From an uncultured Collinsella sp. (lineage in GTDB: Bacteria > Actinomycetota > Coriobacteriia > Coriobacteriales > Coriobacteriaceae): DNA of 64,000 bases. Shown here piece after piece: positions 1-8,585 of the stretch. Where the stretch lies: NCBI GenBank assembly GCA_902494195.1, contig CABUSH010000006.1, forward strand, positions 1 through 64,000. The letters run 5' to 3'. Each line of letters begins with the position of its first letter. Position 1 is the first letter of the stretch. Position numbers and translations under genes: made by a program. The notes beneath the pieces were generated by a model. The model ran no database searches. It was given only the letters and a program-made list of their open reading frames with translations, and was not told the DNA's origin.

Positions 1-1280
1 CCGTCGGCGATGCGCTCGCCGAGCATCTTGGCGTAGACCATGGGATCGAGCGGCATAAACGGCTCGCCGAACAGCGAAGAGAACGTGGGCGTGGGCTCGG
101 TGACGCCGACCTCGGTGCCGGGAATCTTGGCGGTAAAGCCCGTCACAAAGTGGTACATGGCGGCGTCGGCCGTCAGGCGTGAGATGGGCGGCAACACGCC
201 AAAGGCATCGCAGGTCAAAAACAGCACGACGCTCGGGGTGGTGCCCATGCCCTTGGTCCACGCGTTGGGAATATGCTCGACGGGATAAGCCACGCGCGTG
301 TTGTGCGTGATCGAGACGTCGTCGTAGTTGGGCTTGCGATTCTCGTCGAGCACCACGTTTTCGCAGATGGCGCCAAAGCGAACGGCGTTGAAGATCTCGG
401 GCTCGTGGAACGCGTCCAAGCCCTCGCACTTGGCGTAGCAGCCGCCCTCGACGTTAAAGATGCCCATGTCGGACCAGCCGTGCTCGTCATCGCCGATCAG
501 CAGGCGCGTGGGGTTGGCCGAAAGCGTGGTCTTACCGGTGCCGGACAGGCCAAAGAACACGGCGGTCTCATGCGTGACGGGGTCCATACTGGCCGAGCAA
601 TGCATGGGCAGAACATCGTCCTCGACGGGCAGCAGGTAATTCATAACGCTGAAGATAGACTTTTTGATTTCGCCGGAGTAGCCGGTGCCAGCGACCAGAA
701 TCACGCGCTCCTGGAAGTTGATGACCACCGCGGCGCTGGAGTTGAGGCCCTTGATGGCAGGGTCGCACTGATAGCCGGGTGCGGCAAGGACGCAGAAGTC
801 CGGCTCGCCGGTGCGTGCGATTTCGCGGGCAAGCGGGCGGGCGAGCATCTGCTTAATAAAGAGCGCCTGGCTGGCACGCTCGCAGGCGACAAGCAGGCGG
901 CGTGTGTGGTTACGATCGGCGCCGGCCATGCCGCGGGTGACGAACACGTCGCGCTCGTTGAGATAGTCGACGATGCCGGCTTTGATGACCTCGTAGCTTT
1001 CGACGGACAGCGGGCGGTTGACGGCGCCCCAGGCGATCTTGTCGTGAACATCGGGCGTATCGACGATAAAGCGGTCGTTGGGCGAACGTCCGGTACGCTC
1101 CCCCGTCTCGATCACCAGTGCGCCGTTGGAGGCCATACGGCCTTCGTTGCGGCGGATAGCATGCTCGACGAGCTCGGCTGCCGGCAGGTCGACCAGCAGG
1201 CGGGGCTGGTTCTCGGCGGGATCTTCGACCAGCGTAATGCCAAAGTTGGACAGAACTTCTGCAGGGGTAACACCTGGCAT
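1..1280 (-). CDS. pckA: ATP-dependent phosphoenolpyruvate carboxykinase, C-terminus beyond the window
   Basis: The enzyme interconverts oxaloacetate + ATP and PEP + CO2 + ADP in the cytosol (gluconeogenesis, or the reverse CO2-fixing direction in fermenting gut anaerobes). Reading the minus strand from the ATG at 1280 gives MPGVTPAEVLSNFGI and an open frame running off the left edge, about 426 of the usual 530-540 residues. Visible family marks are the RTGRSPNDRFIV segment near residue 60, the kinase-1a P-loop GLSGTGKTTLS near residue 245 and the downstream THNTRVAYP and GFTAKIPGTE segments. The P-loop form identifies the ATP-type rather than the GTP-type enzyme. An AAAGGAGG-like ribosome site lies just upstream of the ATG. 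The gene is cut only by the window edge. Confidence 0.95.
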   Translation of the reverse strand, partial: MPGVTPAEVLSNFGITLVEDPAENQPRLLVDLPAAELVEHAIRRNEGRMASNGALVIETGERTGRSPNDRFIVDTPDVHDKIAWGAVNRPLSVESYEVIKAGIVDYLNERDVFVTRGMAGADRNHTRRLLVACERASQALFIKQMLARPLAREIARTGEPDFCVLAAPGYQCDPAIKGLNSSAAVVINFQERVILVAGTGYSGEIKKSIFSVMNYLLPVEDDVLPMHCSASMDPVTHETAVFFGLSGTGKTTLSANPTRLLIGDDEHGWSDMGIFNVEGGCYAKCEGLDAFHEPEIFNAVRFGAICENVVLDENRKPNYDDVSITHNTRVAYPVEHIPNAWTKGMGTTPSVVLFLTCDAFGVLPPISRLTADAAMYHFVTGFTAKIPGTEVGVTEPTPTFSSLFGEPFMPLDPMVYAKMLGERIAD

Positions 1281-1420
1281 GGGGCCTCCTTTAAAAGCGC
1301 GACACGCGGACACGGCGCGCACTTTACTCACGTAAAGCCCGTTGTACCCGATATGCAAAAACGTTTTTGCGGCAACGGCGAAGCGCCCGCTCAACGGTCA
1401 AAAATCGCACGCAAGCGGCC

Positions 1421-1557
1421 TAGTCATTGGGGACATTCTTAAATGACTAGTCGTTGGGGACACCCTTGAACAGGCAACAGCCAAGGAGTGCCCCCAGATG
1501 CCGGCACTTGGGGACGTTCCCAAAGTGCCGGCACATAAGGAACGTCCCTAAGCGCCG
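1421..1557. repeat. Cluster of dispersed palindromic repeats between pckA and lctP
   Basis: This gap holds no gene. It contains TAGTCATTGGGGACATTC running into AAATGACTA (inverted repeat, 1421-1449), followed by a long hairpin in which TGCCGGCACTTGGG pairs with TTCCCAAAGTGCCGGCA. The first motif recurs in reverse complement at 59164-59193 and 63868-63897. A related GGGGAC...AAGGAGTGTCCCC motif occurs at 42308-42345. The hairpin could also act as a transcription end for the two minus-strand genes. Confidence 0.6.
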
Positions 1558-1558
1558 G

Positions 1559-3130
1559 CTACAGCGGCAGGCTTTGGCCGAGCATGGCGATGACGCTCAT
1601 GAGGACCAGCATGCCGGCGGCGTAGGGCAGCACCGCGCCCAAGAGCTCGGCGTCCTTACCGCGCACGTGCACGGCAGCCAGGCCGATGGCGAGCGTCTGC
1701 GGCGAGATCATCTTGCCGGCAGCGACACCCAGGGCGTTCAGCGCGACCATCCAGTAATCACTCACGCCCAGCGCCGTAGCCGCCTGGCTCTGGATGGGAC
1801 CAAACAGCATGCCCGAGGACGTGCCCGAACCGGTCACGAACGCACCGACGGCACCGATCCACGGGGCCAGAATCGGGTACAGCCCACCGGCGACCGCAAT
1901 GCAAAACGCGCTGATCGAAGAGATCATGCCCGCATAGCCCATCACCTTGGCACAGCCCAGCACCGAAAGCATCGTGATAACCGTCGGCATCATCTGCTTG
2001 ACGGTCGCGGCCAGCACCTCGCCCATCATGCGCGGCGAAGCTCCCTGGATGGCACCGCCGATAAACGCGGCCAGGAAGATCCAAACACCCGGTGTGTTGA
2101 TCCACGAAAACGTAAGCGTACCGGGGTTCTCGCCGCAATACACCTGCACGTGGCTCGCAAACGGCGCGAGCGCGGCGTGCACGACGGGAACCAGGTTGGA
2201 GGTACCCAGCAGCAGCACAAAAATCAGGATGAAGCACGACCAGGCAGAAAGCGCCGACTTAACGGTGAGCTGTTCGCCGGCCTCGATATTCATATGGAAG
2301 CGCGCGTCCAGGTGACCGGACTTCTCGGCGCGCATGGCAAGCGCGGCAGTCAGCGCGAGTGACACGATGGAGCCCACGACCACGGCCAGCTCGGGACCCA
2401 CAAACATGGCAACGACCAGGGCCGCACCTACAAAGGACACACCGGAAAGCAGTGCCACGCCGGCAACGCCGTGCAGACGCTCGTTCACGCTCGCAACATT
2501 GCCTTGGTCATCGGCGACACGGCCCGCAACCAGCACGATAAGCAGCGGCATCGCCACAAAGAAGGGCGCGAGCTGCACCAGCTGAACGGTCGCCAAATGC
2601 AGGGAATCCAGGCCCACCAGGTCGGCAACGGACACCGTGGGGATGCCAATGGAGCCGTAGGGCGTGGGCACGCCATTGGCCAGCAGGCAGATCAGTACGG
2701 CAGGCACGGCCTCAAAACCAAGGCCCGCGAGCATGCCAGCGGGAATGGCAACGGCGGTACCAAAGCCGGCCATGCCCTCCATAAAGCCGCCGAAGCACCA
2801 AGCCACGAGCAGCGCCAGCAGACGGCGGTCGCTGCTGATGGAGGTAATCATGCTTCCGATCACGTCCATGGCGCCCGTGCGCACACACAGGTTATACGTG
2901 AACACCGCGGCGATAATCACGAGCACGATGGGCCACAGGGCCATCAAAAAGCCCTCGAGCGAGGCCGTGGCTATCTGCGCCGCCGGCAAATGCCACCACG
3001 CAAAGGCGAGCACGCACGAAAGGGCGAACGAGCCAATGGCGGCCTTCCAAGCCGGCCATTTAAAGCACAGCAGCATCACGACGAGCCAGACGATCGGCAC
3101 AAGAGCCAGCAAAAACGCAGCGACATCCAT
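1559..3130 (-). CDS. lctP: L-lactate permease, LctP family
   Basis: A 523-residue polytopic membrane protein that matches the lactate permease family over its whole usual length (500-550). It would carry lactate with protons across the cytoplasmic membrane. Recognisable segments include the N-terminal MDVAAFLLALVPI helix, FGGFMEGMAGFGTAVAIPAG, GVPTPYGSIGIPT and, near the C-terminus, AFVTGSGTSSGMLFGPIQ and AAGKMISPQTLAIG, all conserved in LctP/GlcA proteins. The ATG at 3130 has AAGGAG upstream, and an in-frame upstream extension to 3175 lacks a good ribosome site. It is transcribed divergently from the flippase-like gene. Next to pckA it suggests a lactate/organic acid metabolism neighbourhood, which is inference only. 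Confidence 0.93.
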   Translation of the reverse strand: MDVAAFLLALVPIVWLVVMLLCFKWPAWKAAIGSFALSCVLAFAWWHLPAAQIATASLEGFLMALWPIVLVIIAAVFTYNLCVRTGAMDVIGSMITSISSDRRLLALLVAWCFGGFMEGMAGFGTAVAIPAGMLAGLGFEAVPAVLICLLANGVPTPYGSIGIPTVSVADLVGLDSLHLATVQLVQLAPFFVAMPLLIVLVAGRVADDQGNVASVNERLHGVAGVALLSGVSFVGAALVVAMFVGPELAVVVGSIVSLALTAALAMRAEKSGHLDARFHMNIEAGEQLTVKSALSAWSCFILIFVLLLGTSNLVPVVHAALAPFASHVQVYCGENPGTLTFSWINTPGVWIFLAAFIGGAIQGASPRMMGEVLAATVKQMMPTVITMLSVLGCAKVMGYAGMISSISAFCIAVAGGLYPILAPWIGAVGAFVTGSGTSSGMLFGPIQSQAATALGVSDYWMVALNALGVAAGKMISPQTLAIGLAAVHVRGKDAELLGAVLPYAAGMLVLMSVIAMLGQSLPL

Positions 3131-3233
3131 GGGTAAAAACTCCTTGGTACCGCGCAAGCGGCATCGGGGGGTCACAAAACTTCAAAAGGATACCGCACGT
3201 TTACCGACAAATTACATCCGCCCGCCGAAATTA

Positions 3234-3281
3234 TTGAACAACCTGTTCAAAAATACGAATGGACACCACCGCGACTATACT
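3234..3281. promoter_or_regulatory. Operator-like palindrome in the lctP / flippase divergent region
   Basis: The sequence TTGAACAACCTGTTCAA (3234-3250) is a 7-bp inverted repeat with a 3-bp spacer. A TATACT -10-like hexamer follows at 3276-3281, 28 nt ahead of the plus-strand start. It sits where a regulator of either divergent gene could bind. No family can be assigned. Confidence 0.4.
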
Positions 3282-3308
3282 AGAGCACAGTAAGAGAAAG
3301 GAACCGCC

Positions 3309-4883
3309 TTGAGCATCACGCCCCTCGATAGCATCCGCCGCGCCATCGCCCGCCGCAATTGCGTCGCCGACCCCGCCGTATCGGGCGGGGCGCACGGACA
3401 GGGCGGACGCATCGAGAACGGCCTGTTCCCCGCATCGCACACCGCCGAGGAGCTTGCACGAATCCAAGAGCTAAGCCAGCGTAACGCCGGCGGTCCCGAC
3501 ACCAGCCAGACCACGCGCCGTCGCCGCGAGCGCAATCGCGAGCCCGGCCCCATCCACCGCATGGTCAATGCCTGGTGGAACCGCCTTCTCGGAGCCGTCT
3601 ACGGCGGCGGCTTCTCCACGCAAGAAGCCGAGTACGAAGATCACGCCACCCGTCGCGACTACCTTTGGAATACTCTGGGCACCGCCGTATGGGGGATGGC
3701 GTTTCCGCTGCTCACCATTGTGTCGACGCAGCTCGTGGGCGCCGAGGAGGCCGGCAAGTTCTCCATCGCCTTTGTCACCGGCACGCTCATCATGATTGCG
3801 TGCAACTACGGCGTGCGCAACTTTCAGGTCTCGGACATCGACGAGAAAACCTCCTTCGCCTCCTACCAGCTCAACCGCTGGCTTTGCGGAGCGCTCGCAC
3901 TAGGCTGCGGCCTCATGTACAGCAGCGCACGCGGCTATGATGCGCAGATGGCCACGATCGGCCTGGGCGTCTACCTCTATAAGGTGATCGACGGCATCGC
4001 CGACGTGTACGAGGGCCGCCTGCAGCAGGCCGACAAGCTCTATTTGGCCGGCATGAGCCAAACGCTGCGTTCCGCCGGCGTCATCGCGGTCTTTAGCGTG
4101 GCGCTGTTCCTCACGCGCAGCATGCCTATCGCGGCCATGGCCATGGGTGTCACCGCCATCGCCTCGCTCGCGCTGGTCACCGCCCCGCTCGCCCTGCTCG
4201 AAACCGAAAAATCACGCCGCATGAGTCTGCGCGAGGCTGGCCACCTGTTTATCCAGTGCGCCCCGCTCTTTGGTGCGCTGTTCCTGTTCAACCTTATCGA
4301 GAGCATGCCCAAGTTCGTGATGGAAGGCACGCTGGCCTACAAGTATCAGCTGTACTTTAATGCCCTGTTCTTTCCGGCGCAGGCCATTTTGTTGAGCATT
4401 GGATTCATCTATAAACCGCAGCTCCTGCGTCTGTCGAGCATTTGGGCGAATCCGCGCAAGCGTCGCCGCTTTGACCTGATTATTGTTGCCGTTATGGCAC
4501 TGATCGTGGTCATCACCGGAGCGTGCGCCGCATTTATGGCAGGCCCCGGCATCCCCATCATGAGCTTTATGTACGGCCTTAACTTTGAGCGCTACCGCAC
4601 GCTGGCGCTGCTAATGGTTGTCGCCGGCGGCGTCACCGCGGCAATCGACTTTATCTACGCCATCATCACGGTGCTGCGCCACGCCGGCGACGTCACCAAG
4701 ATCTACCTGATCTGCTTCGCCGTAAGCGTGGTGCTGCCGGTGATCCTGATTAAGCTGCTGGGTCTGATGGGCGCCGTGGTGAGCTACCTAGCCATCATGG
4801 CCCTACTCCTGATGCTACTGATTATCGAGTACGCCCACATCCGCCAACGCATCGAACGCGACCGCAACCCGTACGGCGCCTAA
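3309..4883 (+). CDS. Polysaccharide flippase-like (MOP superfamily) membrane protein
   Basis: A 524-residue protein. The first ~115 residues are hydrophilic and basic (RRRRERNREP), and the rest forms about 12 to 14 hydrophobic segments with the spacing of Wzx/polysaccharide-export flippases (MATE/MOP fold). It probably moves a lipid-linked glycan or polymer across the membrane; the substrate cannot be told. The start is TTG at 3309 with AAAGGA 8 nt upstream; the next in-frame ATG would remove the whole basic head. No glycosyltransferase neighbours are present, so it is not part of a capsule locus here. The long cytoplasmic head is unusual for the family. Confidence 0.7.
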   Translation: MSITPLDSIRRAIARRNCVADPAVSGGAHGQGGRIENGLFPASHTAEELARIQELSQRNAGGPDTSQTTRRRRERNREPGPIHRMVNAWWNRLLGAVYGGGFSTQEAEYEDHATRRDYLWNTLGTAVWGMAFPLLTIVSTQLVGAEEAGKFSIAFVTGTLIMIACNYGVRNFQVSDIDEKTSFASYQLNRWLCGALALGCGLMYSSARGYDAQMATIGLGVYLYKVIDGIADVYEGRLQQADKLYLAGMSQTLRSAGVIAVFSVALFLTRSMPIAAMAMGVTAIASLALVTAPLALLETEKSRRMSLREAGHLFIQCAPLFGALFLFNLIESMPKFVMEGTLAYKYQLYFNALFFPAQAILLSIGFIYKPQLLRLSSIWANPRKRRRFDLIIVAVMALIVVITGACAAFMAGPGIPIMSFMYGLNFERYRTLALLMVVAGGVTAAIDFIYAIITVLRHAGDVTKIYLICFAVSVVLPVILIKLLGLMGAVVSYLAIMALLLMLLIIEYAHIRQRIERDRNPYGA

Positions 4884-4885
4884 TT

Positions 4886-5262
4886 AGCTGCCCCCCGGTA
4901 CCGGAATTTGCGATGGAATCACCCCGGCTGGGGTCTCGTTGCGGACGATCTGCGACACGCAGAACTAAGTGAGTAGACTTTTGCCGGATCCCTGACCACA
5001 CCGGCAAAACACAAGTCAATGACCTGCGGTTTTGTTGAGGCAAATTTGCCGGCTGCTCGGCATTTCCAAAAAAGTCTACTCACTTAGCCAGCGGGCAGCC
5101 AAAAAAGAACCGTCGCGACGTCGTTTGACTCCGTTGCGACGGTTTTTCGAGCATTTTCGCGCTGCCGAGGACGCAGACGCTCCTCATTTCTAGCGCTTAC
5201 CGAGCAAGAAGGCGCTACTCTCCGAAAGCAGTCAAAAAAGCCCCGTCCCAAATTAGCTACCC
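4886..5262. repeat. Dispersed ~280-bp repeat, copy 1
   Basis: No gene lies here. The core starts at GGCTGGGGTCTCGTTGCGGA (4926). It then has an inverted pair, AAGTGAGTAGACTTTT (4967-4982) and AAAAGTCTACTCACTT (5070-5085), enclosing ~87 nt with an inner CCGG...CCGG pairing, then a GACCTGCGG...TTTGTTGA block. A GC-rich hairpin with a T-tract ends it at 5108-5147. Copy 2 lies at 8060-8368 in the same orientation with many substitutions but the same order of blocks. Confidence 0.8.
5108..5147 (+). terminator. Rho-independent terminator inside repeat copy 1
   Basis: ACCGTCGCGACG pairs imperfectly with CGTTGCGACGGT and is followed by TTTTTC. It lies downstream of the flippase-like gene, and the A-rich 5' side suggests it could also stop minus-strand transcripts. 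Confidence 0.65.
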
Positions 5263-5271
5263 TTTGCGCCG

Positions 5272-6111
5272 TTATTCCCCGGGGCGAATATTCGCGTAGA
5301 ACTCGGCCCCGTCGTCCAGGCGCAGGATCCCGACGCGGCCGAACTCGGAGCCCGTGGCGGCGGCGCAGTCGATGTCGATGCGGTCGGGCACGCCGGCGGT
5401 ATCCTCGCCGCCCAGGCGCACGATCTGCCCGCGGCCCGACTCCTCATCGAGTCCCGCCAGACCGCCGACCTCGCAATAACGCCCAAGCGACACCGTGGGC
5501 GTGTGGCCGCTCACCACGACCGGGCCCTTGCCCTCGGAAGAAAGCAGCCCCGTCGGCGCATCCCAATAGCCGTGACGAATCCATAGCAAGTCATCGGACG
5601 ACTGCACCGCAAGCATCTGCTGCAGTAACTCGCGATCGGCATCCACCGCCCCCGCGCCATCGGCACAATCAACCCCATGTTCAAGCAAAAACGCCCGCGC
5701 CGCCTCGGTCTGGATGCCGGCATGCACCAGCAGATACGGACGCTCGTCAGTCTCGGCCACCGCGAAGAGCGGCAGCGTCGCCATCCAACGCACGAGCTCC
5801 TCGTACGCCTCAAATTCCATATCGTTGAGCTGCTGACGGGTAGTCCAACCGCCGTTGATATCCCAGGTCTCGGCATCGAGCGGGTCTTGGCCAATGATGG
5901 CATCGAGCATGATCTGCTCGTGGTTGCCCTTGAGCACGCGAGCGTTGGGTAGCGAGCGCACGAGCTTAATAACGCCAACCGGATCGGGCCCGCGATCGAT
6001 CATGTCACCCAGCACGTACAGCGTATCGTCGGACGCCAGCGAAATCTTGGACAGGGCCTCGTCAAGCGCACGCACGTGCCCGTGAGCATCAGATGTCACA
6101 TAGATCGCCAT
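5272..6111 (-). CDS. Calcineurin-like metallophosphoesterase (serine/threonine phosphatase type)
   Basis: The 279-residue protein has the ordered dimetal motifs of the PPP/ApaH-type family: DAHGH at residues 8-12, GDMIDRG near 35-41 and GNHE near 62-65, then a histidine-bearing VVSGHTPT near 195. It would hydrolyse phosphate mono- or di-esters in the cytosol; ApaH-like dinucleotide hydrolase and protein phosphatase are both possible. The ATG at 6111 is the first codon of the conserved MAIYVTSDAHGH start, with AGAGAGGCGTTCC upstream. Divergent from the antiporter gene. The C-terminal 80 residues have no recognisable motif. Confidence 0.85.
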   Translation of the reverse strand: MAIYVTSDAHGHVRALDEALSKISLASDDTLYVLGDMIDRGPDPVGVIKLVRSLPNARVLKGNHEQIMLDAIIGQDPLDAETWDINGGWTTRQQLNDMEFEAYEELVRWMATLPLFAVAETDERPYLLVHAGIQTEAARAFLLEHGVDCADGAGAVDADRELLQQMLAVQSSDDLLWIRHGYWDAPTGLLSSEGKGPVVVSGHTPTVSLGRYCEVGGLAGLDEESGRGQIVRLGGEDTAGVPDRIDIDCAAATGSEFGRVGILRLDDGAEFYANIRPGE

Positions 6112-6436
6112 GGAACGCCTCTCTTTACATTGCGGCCGAAGCCCGGAGCCGCAACTAAAACTTCAAGTTGAACTTAAACGTTACCCATTGTACTCCGTTG
6201 CAATAAAGCTGGGAAGGGTTGCATACCGTCAACGGTCGCCAGCGCACGCCTGCCAACCCGCGCCGCTCACGCCACGCCGTCAGGCCCAGCTCCCCGACCA
6301 GCGACGCTCGCGCCTCCGCCTCGTGTCGAAAATGCGCACGCCTGCAATCCAGGCCCATAAACCCACCACCTTTGGGTACAAATAACCGCAGACAACTGAC
6401 CGTGCCACGCCAACCACCCAGGAGCGGACACTATCC
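6112..6436. other. Divergent intergenic region between the phosphatase and antiporter genes
   Basis: 325 bp without a credible gene. It contains CAAGTTGAACTT (6163-6174), a short inverted repeat close to the phosphatase start. The rest is G/C-rich with no terminator hairpin, as expected for a two-way promoter region. AGGAG is placed before the antiporter start. Confidence 0.4.
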
Positions 6437-8038
6437 ATGAACCAGATACTTCTCTTTATCGGCCTCGTCATTATTCTGTGCCTGACCATCAAACCTGTCG
6501 GCAAAAAGCTCCCCTTCCCCACCCTGCTTATCTTTATCGCACTCGGCATGCTGCTGGGCGTCAACGGTCCGGCGCACATCGACTTTAGTGACTATGCGCT
6601 CACCGAAACCGTCTGCAGCACGGCGCTGCTGTTCATCATGTTCTACGGCGGCTTTAACACCAACATCGACCGTGCCAAGCCCGTCGCCGTGCCCGCGGTG
6701 CTGCTGAGCACGCTCGGCGTCGTCATCACTGCCGGCATTACGGGTGCGTTTGCGCACTTTGTACTGGGTTTCGACTGGATTGGTGGCCTGCTGCTGGGAT
6801 CGGTCGTGGCATCCACCGACGCGGCCAGCGTCTTTAGTGTGCTGCGCGAGCACAACCTTTCGCTGAGAGGCGGCACCGACTCGCTGCTCGAGGTCGAATC
6901 GGGCTCCAACGACCCCGTCGCCTACATGCTCACCGCGGTGCTCGCGACCCTTGCGGCGGGCGGCGACGTTAACATCCCCGTGCTGCTAGCCAAGCAGATC
7001 ATCCTGGGCGTGGGGCTGGGCCTTGCCATCGGCTGGGCATCGGGCCGCCTGATCGAGCGCGCACATGCAACAGCCGAAGGTGCGCAGACCATCTTCTTGT
7101 TCGCCGTGGCCATCGTTGCCTACGCGCTGCCGAGCTACTTGGGCGGCAACGGCTTTTTGGCCGTGTACCTGGCAGGCATCGTGCTAGGCGCGAGCGACAT
7201 CACCGGCAAGGTCGAGCTGGCGCACTTCTTCGACACCCTCACCGAGATGGCCGAGATGACGATCTTCTTCTTGCTCGGCCTGCTCGTGACGCCCGCACGC
7301 CTGCCGCAAATGCTGCTACCCGGCCTGGCGCTCATGGCGTTTATGCTCTTCGTGAGCCGTCCCATCGCCGTCGGCATGCTGTTGGCGCCCTTTAAGACCA
7401 ACCCTCGCCAGGTTGCACTCGTAAGCTGGGCGGGCCTGCGTGGCGCAGCTTCGGTCGTATTTAGCCTCTTTGCCGTTGTGGCCGGTGTTCCCGGTGGGCA
7501 CGACCTGTTTGACCTGGTCTTCGTGATTGCCGTGTCGAGCATTGTGGTGCAGGGCTCGCTGCTGCCGGCAGTGGCGAAGAAACTCGACATGATCGACGCG
7601 GAAGGCGACGTGCGCCGCACGTTTAACGACTACCGCGACGAGGACGGCATGTCGTTCGTTAAGCTCAAGGTGGGCGCGGGGCATCCGTTTGCCGGGCGCT
7701 CGCTTGCCGATATTGGCAGCGCTACGAACATGCTCGTCGTCCTGGTGCTGCGCGATGGCGCGAACCCGGTGCTGCCCAACGGCGATACCGTGATCGAGGA
7801 AGGCGACCTGTTGGTGATGGCTGCACCGACATTTGAAGAGCGTGCCGAGGTCACGCTGCGTGAGGTCACCGTAACGCCCCATGGACGTCTGGCCGGTCAG
7901 CGCCTGCGCGACGTGCCGCAAGGCAAACACCCGTTTATCGTCGTGATGCTCAAGCGCGACGGCCGGACGATTATCCCCGACGGCAACACCCTCATATACG
8001 CCGGCGACGAAGCCGTCATTGCCACACTCGCGTCGTAG
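6437..8038 (+). CDS. K+(Na+)/H+ antiporter, CvrA/NhaP2 type (CPA1) with two RCK-C domains
   Basis: A 533-residue protein. The first ~390 residues are a 12-13-helix sodium/proton exchanger domain, with GSVVASTDAASVFSVLRE and LEVESGSNDPVAYML carrying the family's acidic residues in the membrane core. The C-terminal ~140 residues hold two TrkA-C (RCK-C) ligand-binding modules, each with the pattern hGxpLaGrsL...hhvvhhlRdG...PngdtvieeGD. It would exchange K+ or Na+ for protons to control pH or osmotic state. Its length and domain order match NhaP2/CvrA. The ATG at 6437 follows CAGGAGCGGACACTATCC. Single-gene unit between two copies of the ~280-bp repeat. Confidence 0.9.
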   Translation: MNQILLFIGLVIILCLTIKPVGKKLPFPTLLIFIALGMLLGVNGPAHIDFSDYALTETVCSTALLFIMFYGGFNTNIDRAKPVAVPAVLLSTLGVVITAGITGAFAHFVLGFDWIGGLLLGSVVASTDAASVFSVLREHNLSLRGGTDSLLEVESGSNDPVAYMLTAVLATLAAGGDVNIPVLLAKQIILGVGLGLAIGWASGRLIERAHATAEGAQTIFLFAVAIVAYALPSYLGGNGFLAVYLAGIVLGASDITGKVELAHFFDTLTEMAEMTIFFLLGLLVTPARLPQMLLPGLALMAFMLFVSRPIAVGMLLAPFKTNPRQVALVSWAGLRGAASVVFSLFAVVAGVPGGHDLFDLVFVIAVSSIVVQGSLLPAVAKKLDMIDAEGDVRRTFNDYRDEDGMSFVKLKVGAGHPFAGRSLADIGSATNMLVVLVLRDGANPVLPNGDTVIEEGDLLVMAAPTFEERAEVTLREVTVTPHGRLAGQRLRDVPQGKHPFIVVMLKRDGRTIIPDGNTLIYAGDEAVIATLAS

Positions 8039-8059
8039 CGGCCAGAGGGTAGCCGTCCC

Positions 8060-8368
8060 GAATTGGCTACATTTGAGCATCAATCGCCCCGGCTGGGGTC
8101 TCGTTGCGGACAATTAGCGTCTCTCAAAACCAAGTGAGTAGACTTTTGTCAAATCGCCGACCACGTCACCAAAGCACAAGTCTGTGACCTGCGGGTTTGT
8201 TGAAGCAAATTTGTCGGGTGCTCGGGATTTCCAATAAAGCCTACTCACTTAGCCAGCGTGCAGTCAAAATAGAACGGTCGCGAGCTCATTAGGCTCCATT
8301 GGGACGGCTTATCGTGCATTTTCGCGCAGCTGCGGGTGCAGACGCCCCATCCCAAATTAGCCACCCTA
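8060..8368. repeat. Dispersed ~280-bp repeat, copy 2
   Basis: It has the same block order as copy 1: GGCTGGGGTCTCGTTGCGGA at 8090, AAGTGAGTAGACTTTT at 8132-8147, the GACCTGCGGGTTTGTTGA block, and the closing arm CTACTCACTT at 8241-8250. The closing arm has one change and the terminal hairpin is degraded (GAACGGTCGCGAG... GACGGCTTATCG). It ends with ATCCCAAATTAGCCACCCT, matching GTCCCAAATTAGCTACCCT at the end of copy 1. No gene within. Confidence 0.8.
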
Positions 8369-8557
8369 GTCATCGTCGACGGCAAAGTCGCGGAGGTCGA
8401 GGCCTTCGCGTTCGGCTCGGGCTAAGAGCTCTTGGGGCGACTCGTCCTCGATATCCACTACATCGAGCATGGCGGCCGGAAAGCCCACACCCGCCGCACT
8501 CCCCGCACGGTCGAGCAGGCTCTCGCGCAGCTGGTCTACATCAACGTCGATCTTCAT
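8366..8557 (-). CDS. Small acidic protein of unknown function, last gene of the BREX operon
   Basis: Encodes 63 residues (MKIDVDVDQLRESLLD... RDFAVDDD) with a strongly acidic tail. The ATG at 8557 has an excellent ribosome site, AGGGAGG 7 nt upstream, and lies 28 nt after the pglZ stop codon in the same direction, so it is almost certainly translated and probably co-transcribed. The middle segment GVGFPAAMLDVVDIEDESPQ resembles small uncharacterised proteins seen in other anaerobes, as far as I recall. No function can be given. It may be an independent gene caught at the end of the operon rather than a BREX component. Confidence 0.7.
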   Translation of the reverse strand: MKIDVDVDQLRESLLDRAGSAAGVGFPAAMLDVVDIEDESPQELLARAEREGLDLRDFAVDDD

Positions 8558-8585
8558 GGTGAAACCTCCCTATTCAGCCCCCCAC

